DNA of 55,044 nt from Streptomyces roseus. GTDB taxonomy: Bacteria > Actinomycetota > Actinomycetes > Streptomycetales > Streptomycetaceae. Shown one piece after another: positions 40,739 to 48,537 of this stretch (its first letter is position 1; the number at the start of each line of letters is the position of its first letter). The notes under the pieces were generated by a model. That model was not told the DNA's origin, ran no database searches, and worked only from the letters and a program-made list of their open reading frames with translations. Made by a program: the position numbers and the translations under genes. Where the stretch lies: positions 1 to 55,044 of the forward strand of contig NZ_LFML01000039.1 in assembly GCF_001044425.1 (NCBI RefSeq). The letters are read 5' to 3'.

Positions 40739-42363
40739 GCACTGCCACCGACACGAAGCGCCCGGCGCCCTCCAAGGGCGAACGGGTGGCCGACTGGGCC
40801 GACGGACGCCTGGGCATCTACAGCCTGGCCAAGTCCAACATGCGCAAGATCTTCCCGGACCACTGGTCCTTCATGCTGGGTGAGATCTGCCTCTACAGCT
40901 TCATCATCATCATCCTCACGGGTGTGTACCTGACGCTGTTCTTCCACCCGAGCATGAACGAGGTCGTGTACCACGGCTCGTACGTGCCGATGCAGGGCGT
41001 CCAGATGTCCGAGGCCTTCGCCTCGACCCTGGACATCAGCTTCGACGTCCGCGGTGGCCTGCTGATCCGTCAGATCCACCACTGGGCGGCGCTGATCTTC
41101 GTCGCGGCGATGCTCGTGCACATGATGCGCGTGTTCTTCACCGGCGCGTTCCGCAAGCCGCGCGAGGTCAACTGGATCTTCGGCTTCCTGCTGCTGGTCC
41201 TCGGCATGTTCACCGGTTTCACCGGTTACTCCCTGCCGGACGACCTGCTCTCGGGCACCGGTGTCCGCTTCATGGAGGGCGCGATCCTGTCCGTGCCGAT
41301 CGTCGGCACGTACCTGTCGTTCTTCCTCTTCGGCGGCGAGTTCCCCGGCGGCGACTTCGTCGCACGGTTCTACTCGATCCACATCCTGCTGCTGCCCGGC
41401 ATCATGATGGGCCTGCTGGTGGCCCACCTGATCCTGGTCTTCTACCACAAGCACACCCAGTTCGCGGGTCCCGGCAAGACGAACAACAACGTCGTCGGCA
41501 TGCCGCTGCTGCCGGTCTACATGGCCAAGGCCGGAGGCTTCTTCTTCCTGGTCTTCGGTGTCATCGCGGCCATCGCGGCGATCGCCTCGATCAACCCGAT
41601 CTGGGCGCTCGGCCCCTACCGGCCGGACCACGTGTCCACCGGTGCGCAGCCCGACTGGTACATGGGCTTCTCCGAGGGCCTCATCCGTGCGATGCCCGGC
41701 TGGGAGATCAACCTCTGGGGCCACACGCTCGTCCTGGGCGTGTTCATCCCGCTGGTGATCTTCCCGCTGGTGCTGGCCACGATCGCGGTGTACCCGTTCA
41801 TCGAGTCCTGGGTCACCGGGGACAAGCGCGAGCACCACATCCTGGACCGCCCGCGCAACGTCCCGACCCGTACGGCCTTCGGTGTGGCCTGGCTGACGTG
41901 GTACGTCATCCTGCTCATCGCCGGTGGAAACGACATGTTCGCGCAGTACTTCCACCTGTCGATCAACAACATCACGTGGTTCGCCCGCGTCGGGTTCTTC
42001 GTCGGTCCGGTCATCGCGTTCATCATCACCAAGCGGATCTGCCTCGGCCTTCAGCGCCGGGACCGGGACAAGGTGCTGCACGGTCGCGAGACCGGCATCA
42101 TCAAGCGCCTGCCGCACGGTGAGTTCGTCGAGGTCCACGAGCCGCTGACGCAGGGCCAGCTGCACAAGCTGACCGCGCACGAGCAGTACAAGCCGGTCGA
42201 GATCGGCCCGACGGTCGACGAGAACGGCGTCGAGCGCAAGGTCGGCCGCATGGAGAAGCTCCGCGCGAAGCTCAGCAAGGGCTACTACGCGGGGGACAAC
42301 CAGATTCCGAAGCCCACGGTGGAGGAGTACAAGGAGATCCAGAGCGGCCACGGCCACCACTGA
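40735..42363 (+). CDS. qcrB: Cytochrome b subunit of the bcc complex
   Basis: The 542-residue membrane protein contains two heme b His pairs, seen in IRQIHHWAALIFVAAMLVHMMRVFF and YSIHILLLPGIMMGLLVAHLILVFYHKH, the quinol-site PDWYMGFSEG (variant of PEWY) and an extended hydrophilic C-terminus ending SGHGHH. It oxidises menaquinol. It overlaps qcrA by 4 bp and is followed by a terminator, closing the respiratory cluster. Confidence 0.97.
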   Translation: MSTATDTKRPAPSKGERVADWADGRLGIYSLAKSNMRKIFPDHWSFMLGEICLYSFIIIILTGVYLTLFFHPSMNEVVYHGSYVPMQGVQMSEAFASTLDISFDVRGGLLIRQIHHWAALIFVAAMLVHMMRVFFTGAFRKPREVNWIFGFLLLVLGMFTGFTGYSLPDDLLSGTGVRFMEGAILSVPIVGTYLSFFLFGGEFPGGDFVARFYSIHILLLPGIMMGLLVAHLILVFYHKHTQFAGPGKTNNNVVGMPLLPVYMAKAGGFFFLVFGVIAAIAAIASINPIWALGPYRPDHVSTGAQPDWYMGFSEGLIRAMPGWEINLWGHTLVLGVFIPLVIFPLVLATIAVYPFIESWVTGDKREHHILDRPRNVPTRTAFGVAWLTWYVILLIAGGNDMFAQYFHLSINNITWFARVGFFVGPVIAFIITKRICLGLQRRDRDKVLHGRETGIIKRLPHGEFVEVHEPLTQGQLHKLTAHEQYKPVEIGPTVDENGVERKVGRMEKLRAKLSKGYYAGDNQIPKPTVEEYKEIQSGHGHH

Positions 42364-42408
42364 TCCCGCATGAAGGACTGATCCAGGTCGGTCCGGCGTC
42401 GCCACGGC

Positions 42409-42441
42409 AAGAGCCCCGTCCAGTGTCCGGACGGGGCTCTT
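42409..42441 (+). terminator. Terminator after qcrB
   Basis: AAGAGCCCCGTCC (42409-42421) and GGACGGGGCTCTT (42429-42441) form a 13-bp stem around a 7-nt loop, followed by TTGCC. It ends the qcrCAB transcript. Confidence 0.92.
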
Positions 42442-42501
42442 TGCCGTCCCCGGGGCTGGATAGGGTGGACTCCTCAGTGTCGACCGATGCAGGAGCAGAC
42501 C

Positions 42502-43593
42502 ATGCGCGGACAGAGTCAGGCTGACGCCGGCGGGGTGCCGGCCCTCCCCAAGACTCCGTCCGGGGGTGCCCCCACGTGGCCCGGCGTCCTCGACGCCCTG
42601 CTGAGCGGCCAGGACCTGCGCGCCGACGAGACGGCCTGGGCCATGGACCGGATCATGCGCGGCGAGGCCACCGACGCCCAGATCGCCGGCTTCGCGGTGG
42701 CGCTGCGGGCCAAGGGCGAGACCGTCGCGGAGATCAACGGCCTCGTGCGGTCGATGTACGACCACGCCAACCTGATCGAGGTGCCGGGCCGGACGGTGGA
42801 CATCGTCGGCACGGGAGGCGACGGGGCCAAGACGGTGAACATCTCGACGATGGCCTCGATCGTGGTGGCCGGTACGGGCGCCAAGGTGGTCAAGCACGGC
42901 AACCGGGCCGCCTCCTCCGCGAGCGGTTCCTCGGACGTGCTGGAGAAGCTCGGCGTCAACCTCGACCTCACCCCGGCGCGGGTGGTCGAGGTCGCGGAGG
43001 AAGCCGGCATCACCTTCTGCTTCGCGGTGAAGTTCCACCCCGCGCTGCGGCACGTGGCGGCGGCCCGCAAGGAGCTGGGCATCCGGACCACGTTCAACTT
43101 CCTCGGCCCGCTGACCAATCCGGCGCGGGTACGGGCGCAGGCCACGGGCGTCGCGGACGCGCGGGTGGCGCCCATCGTCGCGGGCGTGCTGGCGGAGCGG
43201 GGCTCCTCGGCGCTGGTGTTCCGCGGTGACGACGGCCTGGACGAGCTGACCACGACGGCGACCTCCCGGGTGTGGTGGGTCCGCGACGGCCGGGTGGACG
43301 AGCAGCCGTTCGACCCGCGCGACGTGGGCATCCCGCTGGTCGAGGTCTCGGCGCTGCGGGGCGCGGACGCCTCGTACAACGCGGACGTCGCCCGCCGGCT
43401 GCTGGCCGGCGAGAGCGGCCCGGTGCGCGAGGCGGTGCTGCTGAACGCGGCGGCGGCCCTGGTGGCCCTGGAGCCGGGCGCGGGCTCCCTGGAGGACCGG
43501 ATCCGCGCCGCGATCGCCCGCGCCGCGGAGTCCATCGACTCGGGCGCGGCCCGGGCGGCCCTGGACCGCTGGGTTTCCGCCAGCAACGCGTAG
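42502..43593 (+). CDS. trpD: Anthranilate phosphoribosyltransferase
   Basis: The enzyme attaches phosphoribosyl to anthranilate in tryptophan biosynthesis. The 363-residue protein has [21 protein letters not shown] (PRPP loop), [18 protein letters not shown] (anthranilate region) and [12 protein letters not shown], and matches family length. The ATG at 42502 has AGGAG 6 nt upstream; an ATG five codons earlier overlaps that site. It stands alone, without other trp genes, as often in Streptomyces. Confidence 0.96.
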   Translation: MRGQSQADAGGVPALPKTPSGGAPTWPGVLDALLSGQDLRADETAWAMDRIMRGEATDAQIAGFAVALRAKGETVAEINGLVRSMYDHANLIEVPGRTVDIVGTGGDGAKTVNISTMASIVVAGTGAKVVKHGNRAASSASGSSDVLEKLGVNLDLTPARVVEVAEEAGITFCFAVKFHPALRHVAAARKELGIRTTFNFLGPLTNPARVRAQATGVADARVAPIVAGVLAERGSSALVFRGDDGLDELTTTATSRVWWVRDGRVDEQPFDPRDVGIPLVEVSALRGADASYNADVARRLLAGESGPVREAVLLNAAAALVALEPGAGSLEDRIRAAIARAAESIDSGAARAALDRWVSASNA

Positions 43594-43661
43594 CGGTCCG
43601 CCGAGCGGCGTTCTGAGCGGTCTGCCCGAGCGATCCGCCGGGCGGCCGGTCCTTTCCGGCC

Positions 43662-43694
43662 AAGGCCCCGGTCCACGATGCGGACCGGGGTCTT
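43662..43694 (+). terminator. Terminator after trpD
   Basis: A 13-bp stem with one G-T pair (43662-43674 and 43682-43694, core CCCCGGTCC/GGACCGGGG) closes a 7-nt loop about 70 nt after the trpD stop and just before the riboswitch. Confidence 0.9.
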
Positions 43695-43728
43695 GCGCTC
43701 GGGGGATCTTGTGGCAGGATGCTCACCA

Positions 43729-43842
43729 GGTCACGAGTGACAGCGTTTTGGCCCCGGCTTGCTGTCCGGCAACCCTCCTTCCGTGGCGGGGTGCCCCGGG
43801 TGATGACCAGGTCGCAGGCAGAAAGGCCTGCGGCAAGCGCGG
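43729..43842 (+). ncRNA. SAM-IV riboswitch aptamer
   Basis: The segment has the SAM-IV order of conserved pieces: GGTCACGAGTGACAGCG, GCCCCGGCTTGCTG, CCGGCAACCCTCC, GGTGCCCCGGGTGATGACC (closing the outer helix with GGTCA), then GGTCGCAGGC, a GAAA-capped hairpin and CGGCAAGCGCGG. SAM-IV riboswitches are known from Actinomycetales and control sulfur-related genes through S-adenosylmethionine binding. It precedes a hairpin, a tiny ORF and a SufS-like gene. The family call is from memory of the consensus; the exact ends are approximate. Confidence 0.85.
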
Positions 43843-43845
43843 ATC

Positions 43846-43876
43846 CCTCGACACCAGGGGTCCTGGTCTCTCGAGG
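43846..43876 (+). promoter_or_regulatory. Expression-platform hairpin overlapping a ribosome site
   Basis: CCTCGA (43846-43851) pairs with TCGAGG (43871-43876), and ACCAGG (43853-43858) with CCTGGT (43862-43867). The downstream arm runs into GAGGAG (43873-43878), the likely ribosome site of the leader ORF, and a CTTTTCC tract follows. It may act as a terminator or as an SD-blocking helix under riboswitch control. Confidence 0.7.
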
Positions 43877-43885
43877 AGCTTTTCC

Positions 43886-43906
43886 GTGAGCAAGCGAATG
43901 CGATAG
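43886..43906 (+). CDS. Six-residue leader ORF (VSKRMR)
   Basis: A GTG codon 7 nt after GAGGAG opens a six-codon frame (Val/Met-Ser-Lys-Arg-Met-Arg) ending at TAG. It lies after the SAM-IV aptamer and about 200 nt before the aminotransferase start. The well-placed ribosome site and position make a translated leader plausible, for example to couple riboswitch state to downstream transcription. No homologous leader is known to me with certainty. Confidence 0.45.
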   Translation: MSKRMR

Positions 43907-44104
43907 GGCGTCTCCGCCCCTTCTTCACCCTCCGTGCGGTCCCCAGCGATCCGCGCGTCGAGGCCACTCCCGTACCTGTGGCACATGTGCGTCCGCACAC
44001 GTCTGCGCACCCGTGCGCTGCGCCCGTTCCGCGACGGCGTGCGGCGCGCACCCGGGTACGGGCCGTCCGAAGCCATTCAGCCTGTCCTGCCGGGAGATAC
44101 CGCC
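43907..44104 (+). promoter_or_regulatory. Untranslated stretch between the leader ORF and the aminotransferase
   Basis: This 198-nt segment shows no terminator or repeat. It is open in the aminotransferase frame, and an in-frame ATG at 43986 (MCVRTRLRTRALRPF...) could extend the protein by 40 Arg-rich residues. The better ribosome site (GGGAGAT) is at 44105, so this is treated as leader RNA. Confidence 0.4.
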
Positions 44105-45490
44105 ATGTCCACGTACCCGAACGCCGCCGCCACCACCGTGTCCGACTGCGCCGACCCCGCCTGCACCGCCCCGCTTCCGGTCCTCGGCCGGGACGTCACC
44201 GTCCCGCTCGTCACCGGCGGCGAGGTCACGTACGCGGCCCTCGACTACGCCGCCAGCGCCCCGGCGCTCCAGCGGGTCTGGGACGACGTCGCCGCCTACG
44301 CCCCGTACTACGGCAGCGTCCACCGCGGCGCGGGCTACCTCTCCCAGCTGTCCACGGACCTCTTCGAGCAGAGCCGGGCGACGGTCGCCGAGTTCCTCGA
44401 CTGCCGGCCCTCCGATCAGGTGATCTTCACCCGGTCCACCACCGACTCGCTGAACCTGCTCGCCGCCGCGCTGCCGGCCGGCTGCCAGGTGTTCGTGTTC
44501 GAGACCGAGCACCACGCCTCCCTCCTGCCGTGGGGGGACGCGCAGGTCACCTACCTCGACGCGCCGCGCACCCCGGCCCAGGCCGTGGAGATCCTGGAGC
44601 GGGCGCTGGCCGGGCGGGACCCCCAGGGCCCCGCCCTGGTGTGCGTGACCGGCGCCTCCAACGTCACCGGTGAGCTGTGGCCGGTGAAGGAGCTCGCCGC
44701 CGCGGCGCACGCCCACGGGGCGCGGATCGTCCTGGACGCCGCCCAGCTGGCCCCGCACCACCCCGTCTCCGTGCAGGAGCTGGACGTGGACTGGGTGGCC
44801 TTCTCCGGGCACAAGCTGTACGCGCCGTTCGGCTCGGGCGTGCTGGCCGGCCGGGCGGACTGGCTCCAGCAGGCCGAGCCGTACCTGGCCGGCGGCGGCG
44901 CCTCCCGGAAGGTCGCCCGCCGCGAGGACGGCGGCGTGGACGTCGAATGGCACACCACGGCGGCCCGCCACGAGGCCGGCTCCCCGAACGTGATCGGCGT
45001 GTACTCGATCGCCTCCGCCTGCAAGGCCCTGGCCGAGGCGGGCTTCGAGGACCTCGTGGCCCGCGAGCGCCACCTGATCGCCAAGGTCCGCGCGGGCCTG
45101 GCGCAGGTGCCGGCGGTGCGGATCCTCTCCCTCTTCGGGGACGACGCGCCGAGGGTCGGCGTCATCTCCTTCGTGGTCGAGGGCTGGAACAGCTCGCACT
45201 TCGCGGCCGCGCTGTCGGCGGAGTACGGGATCGGCGTCCGCGACGGCCTGTTCTGCGCCCATCCGCTGGTGCGCACCCTGCTGGGCAGCGAGCCGCAGGC
45301 CCAGGGCGAATGCGGGGCGCCCGAGGCGGCCCCGGGCGACCTCTCCCTGAACGCGATCCGCGTCAGCTTCGGCGCCGGCACCCCGGACGAGCACGTGGAC
45401 CGCTTCGTCGGCGCCGTGCGGGAACTGGTCTCCTCCGGAGCGAAGTGGCAGTACCGCACCGAGGACGGCCGCTGCGTCCCGGCCGTATGA
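44105..45490 (+). CDS. Class V aminotransferase / SufS-like cysteine desulfurase family enzyme
   Basis: The 461-residue PLP enzyme has HRGAGYLSQLSTDLFEQSR, ETEHHASLLPW, CVTGASNVTGELWPV, IVLDAAQLAPH and the Schiff-base Lys in AFSGHKLYAPFGSG. A Cys in RDGLFCAHPL aligns with the persulfide Cys of SufS-type desulfurases. Activity as desulfurase, cysteine-sulfoxide lyase or epimerase cannot be told from sequence. Control by a SAM-IV riboswitch suggests a part in sulfur or methionine metabolism. The ATG has GGGAGAT 8 nt upstream. It converges on the Lrp-RAM gene. Confidence 0.9.
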   Translation: MSTYPNAAATTVSDCADPACTAPLPVLGRDVTVPLVTGGEVTYAALDYAASAPALQRVWDDVAAYAPYYGSVHRGAGYLSQLSTDLFEQSRATVAEFLDCRPSDQVIFTRSTTDSLNLLAAALPAGCQVFVFETEHHASLLPWGDAQVTYLDAPRTPAQAVEILERALAGRDPQGPALVCVTGASNVTGELWPVKELAAAAHAHGARIVLDAAQLAPHHPVSVQELDVDWVAFSGHKLYAPFGSGVLAGRADWLQQAEPYLAGGGASRKVARREDGGVDVEWHTTAARHEAGSPNVIGVYSIASACKALAEAGFEDLVARERHLIAKVRAGLAQVPAVRILSLFGDDAPRVGVISFVVEGWNSSHFAAALSAEYGIGVRDGLFCAHPLVRTLLGSEPQAQGECGAPEAAPGDLSLNAIRVSFGAGTPDEHVDRFVGAVRELVSSGAKWQYRTEDGRCVPAV

Positions 45491-45510
45491 GACCGGGGGC
45501 GGCAGGCGGC

Positions 45511-45792
45511 CTACGCGTCGAGGCCGATCGCGAAGGCCGCTTCGAGGTCGTGCTGGGAGTAGGTGCGGAAGGCCACGTGCGTGTCCGTCGCCTCGACGCC
45601 GGGGATCTTGCTGATGCGGCCCGGGATGATGTCCGCGAGGTTCTCGTGGCGGGCCACGCGGACCAGGGCGATCAGGTCGTACGTGCCGGTGACGGAGTAG
45701 ACCTCGCTGACGCTGTCCAGCGCGGCGATCGACTCGGCGATCTCGGGGATGCGGTCCACGCTGGTCTTGATGAGCACGATCGCGGTGATCAC
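45511..45792 (-). CDS. Lrp/AsnC ligand-binding (RAM) domain protein
   Basis: The 93-residue protein is a stand-alone RAM domain: MITAIVLIKTSVDRIPEIAESIAALDSV, VYSVTGTYDLIALVRV and ATDTHVAFRTYSQHDLEAAF. The helix-turn-helix of full Lrp proteins is missing, so it probably binds an amino acid and oligomerises without touching DNA itself. The GTG start overlaps the rhomboid stop (GTGA), so expression is coupled to the protease gene. Confidence 0.9.
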   Translation of the reverse strand: MITAIVLIKTSVDRIPEIAESIAALDSVSEVYSVTGTYDLIALVRVARHENLADIIPGRISKIPGVEATDTHVAFRTYSQHDLEAAFAIGLDA

Positions 45793-46523
45793 GGCTGGCT
45801 GTCTCCCTCGGTGGCCGTCGCTGGTCGCTTCACTCTAGTCGCACGCCGATAGCGCACCCACGCGTAGGCGAAGCCGAGCGAGAAGCCCACCAGGTGGGCC
45901 AGGTACGCCACCCCCGGGCCGCTGCCCGCGCGGTGCGCGGCCACCCACTGGAGGGCGAACCAGAACAGCAGGACCATCCAGGCAGGGAAGCGCAGCGGCA
46001 GGAACAGCAGGAACGGGAACAGGCTCGTCACCCGTGCGCGCGGGAACAGGCACAGGAAGGCCCCCAGCACCGCGGAGATCGCGCCCGAGGCGCCCACCAG
46101 CGTCTGCGCGGAGGAGGCGTTGGCCGCCGCGTACGCCGCCAGCGCCAGGTAGCCCGTACAGACGTAGAACACCAGGAACTCCTGCCGCCCCATCCGCTCC
46201 TGCGTCATCACGCCGAAGACGTACAGGAACAGCATGTTGCCGAGCAGGTGCAGCCAGCTGCCGTGTACGAAGAGGGCGGTGAGCGGCGTCAGCAGGGCCC
46301 GCGCGGAGCCGGTGAAGAGCTCGTCCGGTACGACGCCCCAGTGCCGGAAGTACGCGGTCCCCGTCTCCAGTAACCGCTCGCCGGTCCCGTACGAGGGATT
46401 CAGCCCCGAGGCGGGGCCGAAGAGGAACACCACGCAGCAGCCGGCGATCAGCGCGTGGACGACCACCGGGCCCCGGGCGGTCTCCTGGAGGACCTGCCAC
46501 CTTACGATCAGGCGATCGAGCAT
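45789..46523 (-). CDS. Rhomboid family intramembrane serine protease
   Basis: The 244-residue protein has six to seven helices with the rhomboid marks: FVHGSWLHLLGNMLFLYVFG (HxxxN oxyanion helix), GASGAISAVLGAFL (catalytic Ser) and YLAHLVGFSLGFAYAW (catalytic His). It cleaves membrane proteins within the bilayer; substrates are unknown. A soluble tail ends in TATEGDSQP. The ATG at 46523 is the best start, with a weak ribosome site. It is coupled to the RAM-domain gene. Confidence 0.93.
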   Translation of the reverse strand: MLDRLIVRWQVLQETARGPVVVHALIAGCCVVFLFGPASGLNPSYGTGERLLETGTAYFRHWGVVPDELFTGSARALLTPLTALFVHGSWLHLLGNMLFLYVFGVMTQERMGRQEFLVFYVCTGYLALAAYAAANASSAQTLVGASGAISAVLGAFLCLFPRARVTSLFPFLLFLPLRFPAWMVLLFWFALQWVAAHRAGSGPGVAYLAHLVGFSLGFAYAWVRYRRATRVKRPATATEGDSQP

Positions 46524-46638
46524 GACCCAGACGGACCCGCCGAGAGGACCGGCAGGCCGTAGGGTTACGTGCTGCGGTCCGCCGATTGACGCGGACGGCG
46601 GCTTTAATTGAATGAGCTACGAAGGAGAGAGCGGCCTG

Positions 46639-46878
46639 ATGACGGTTCCCCTGCCGACCGACACCACCCGGTGGCGCTGCACGCTGTGCGGCAACCTCAC
46701 GCGTTTCGACGTCACTCGTTCGTCGAAGGTCGTGGAGTACGTCCACCTGGATCTCGCCGGGGAGCCCAAGGTCGAGGAGCGCGAGGTGGTCAATGAGACC
46801 ATCGAATCGGTCCGCTGCCGCTGGTGCAACGCGGTGGACCAGATCGAGCTCGTGGACAGGCCGGGCGCGGACTCCTGA
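46639..46878 (+). CDS. Small zinc-ribbon protein
   Basis: The 79-residue protein has two Cys pairs, CTLCGN near the start and CRWCN near the end, forming a likely zinc ribbon, with a beta-rich middle (KVVEYVHLDLAGEPKVEEREV). Zinc ribbons of this size often bind RNA, DNA or another protein. Of two in-frame ATGs (46612 and 46639), the second was chosen because the domain starts there and AAGGAG precedes it. The NYN-domain gene follows in 43 nt. No specific function is known to me. Confidence 0.8.
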   Translation: MTVPLPTDTTRWRCTLCGNLTRFDVTRSSKVVEYVHLDLAGEPKVEEREVVNETIESVRCRWCNAVDQIELVDRPGADS

Positions 46879-46921
46879 CGGAGCCCCGCCCACAGGTGAA
46901 TGACGGTAGGGGTGACGGATT

Positions 46922-48283
46922 GTGGAGCCAGCAAGCGGCGCTGAGCCGGCCGACGCGGCCGGCGACGCCGCCGAGGTGCTCGACCGCCCGCTGCCGGAGG
47001 GCGTGCGGCGCCGGGTCGTCGCGCTCGTCTCGGACGCCTTCGGCGCGCTGACGGTCGCGGACCTCCCGGCGCAACTGCGCCAGTACGCCCGGTTCACCCC
47101 GACCCGGCGCGCCAAGTTCGCGGGCAACGCCATGGCCGCGGCGGTGGAGGCGGACGCCGTCTTCCGGGGGCGCGTCGCCGAGAAGCTGCGCGAGGCACAG
47201 GCCGAGCTGGCCGGTGCCCTGGAGTCCGGCGCCCCGCCCGCCGCCGCGGACCCGCTGGACGTGGCGGCCGCCGCATACGTCCTGCGCCCGGTCGGCTGGG
47301 TGAAGCTGGTGGCCGCCGCCGGCGAGGAGGCGCAGCGGGCCGACGCCGAGCGGGTCGGCGAGGAGACCCGGCGCGAACTGGACCGGCTGCGCGAGGAGCT
47401 GGCCCAGGCGCGCGACGCGCAGCGCCTGGGCGGCGAGACGGTGCGGACAGAGCTGGACGCGGCGCGCAAGGAAGCGGAATCGCTTCAGCGCAAGCTGCGC
47501 AGCGCGCAGAGCGACGTGAAGCGGGGCGAGGCGGCCCTGCGCAAGGTCACCGCCGAGATCGACGGGATCAGGGGCGAGGCGGCCGCGCAGGTGGCCGCCG
47601 CCGAGAGCGAGACCAGGCGCCTCAAATCCCGTCTCGCAGAGGTGGAGACGGCGCTGGAGACCTCCCGCCGGGCCACCCGCGAGGGCCGCAGCGTGGAGGA
47701 CATGCGGCTGCGGCTGCTGCTGGACACCGTCCTGGACGCCGCCCAGGGTCTGCGCCGCGAGCTGGCGCTGCCGCCCGTCTCCACGCGGCCGGCCGACACC
47801 GTGGAGGCGGTGGAGCCGGGCCGGATGACCCCGAAGGACATCGCGGCGCGCGCCCTGTCGGAGACCGATCCGGCGCTGCTGGACCAGTTGTTGGCGCTGC
47901 CGCAGGCCCATCTGGTGGTCGACGGGTACAACGTGACCAAGACCGGCTATCCGACGATGCCGCTGGAGAAGCAGCGGCTGCGGCTGCTGGGCGGGCTGTC
48001 GATGCTGGCCGCCCAGACGGGCGCGGAGATGACGTGCGTCTTCGACGGCGCGGAGCTCGCGGCCCCGGTGCTGCTCGCGCCGCCGCGCGGGGTGCGGGTG
48101 CTGTTCTCCAAGCCGGGCGTGACGGCGGACGAGCTCATCCGCCAGCTGGTGCGCGCGGAGCCCCCCGGCCGGCCGGTGGTCGTGGTCTCCACGGACCGCG
48201 AGGTGGCCGACGGCGTGGCGAAGGCCGGCGCCCGGCCCGTGGCGTCCGCTTTGTTGCTGAAGCGGCTTTCGCGCGTTTCGTAA
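46922..48283 (+). CDS. NYN-domain (PIN-like) nuclease protein with central coiled coil
   Basis: The 453-residue protein has an N-terminal helical domain (PEGVRRRVVALVSDAFGAL, RFTPTRRAKFAG), a long coiled coil (residues ~135-250) and a C-terminal NYN/YacP-like PIN domain. The latter has LVVDGYNVTKTGYPTMP, ETRRLKSRLA and VVVSTDREVADGVAKAG, whose Asp residues would bind metal. NYN domains cut RNA. The GTG start is preceded by AGGGGTGAC. Placement after a zinc-ribbon gene is consistent with RNA processing. The target is unknown. Confidence 0.88.
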   Translation: MEPASGAEPADAAGDAAEVLDRPLPEGVRRRVVALVSDAFGALTVADLPAQLRQYARFTPTRRAKFAGNAMAAAVEADAVFRGRVAEKLREAQAELAGALESGAPPAAADPLDVAAAAYVLRPVGWVKLVAAAGEEAQRADAERVGEETRRELDRLREELAQARDAQRLGGETVRTELDAARKEAESLQRKLRSAQSDVKRGEAALRKVTAEIDGIRGEAAAQVAAAESETRRLKSRLAEVETALETSRRATREGRSVEDMRLRLLLDTVLDAAQGLRRELALPPVSTRPADTVEAVEPGRMTPKDIAARALSETDPALLDQLLALPQAHLVVDGYNVTKTGYPTMPLEKQRLRLLGGLSMLAAQTGAEMTCVFDGAELAAPVLLAPPRGVRVLFSKPGVTADELIRQLVRAEPPGRPVVVVSTDREVADGVAKAGARPVASALLLKRLSRVS

Positions 48284-48404
48284 CTCCTCGGTGCAATGCC
48301 CGATTTGGCAGGGGCTATAGGGAACGTACCGTCAAGTGCCCTGCACGGAGCGTGGGCTGTAGGTAAAGAAGCTGGTCGGCGGCGAAGTTTTTTGCCGACA
48401 GGAT

Positions 48405-48434
48405 TTGAAGTGATCACAGCGAGGTCACTAGGGT
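48405..48434 (+). promoter_or_regulatory. Housekeeping-type promoter upstream of the first NlpC/P60 gene
   Basis: TTGAAG (48405-48410), an 18-bp spacer and TAGGGT (48429-48434) fit a primary-sigma promoter. The spacer contains GTGATCAC, a palindrome, and AGGTCACT occurs at 48422 and again about 33 nt downstream, so a regulator may bind here. The flanking 254-nt gap shows no open reading frame. Confidence 0.55.
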
Positions 48435-48537
48435 CGGGTCAAACCTTCGTGCGGTAGGTCACTCATTCGGGGTGCCGGCGGAGGTGTCGCCGAGTCACGT
48501 TCTCTTCGGCGGTTCCAGGAAGAAGGAGCTCGTCTCC

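Noticed and set aside
43986..44104. Forty-residue Arg-rich extension of the class V enzyme
   Set aside because: The ATG at 43986 has no good ribosome site, and the downstream ATG at 44105 does; the extension is not domain-like.
48284..48537. c-di-AMP (ydaO-type) riboswitch before the NlpC/P60 gene
   Set aside because: Known upstream of some Streptomyces cell-wall hydrolase genes, but the conserved segments were not found here; a promoter with repeats explains the region better.
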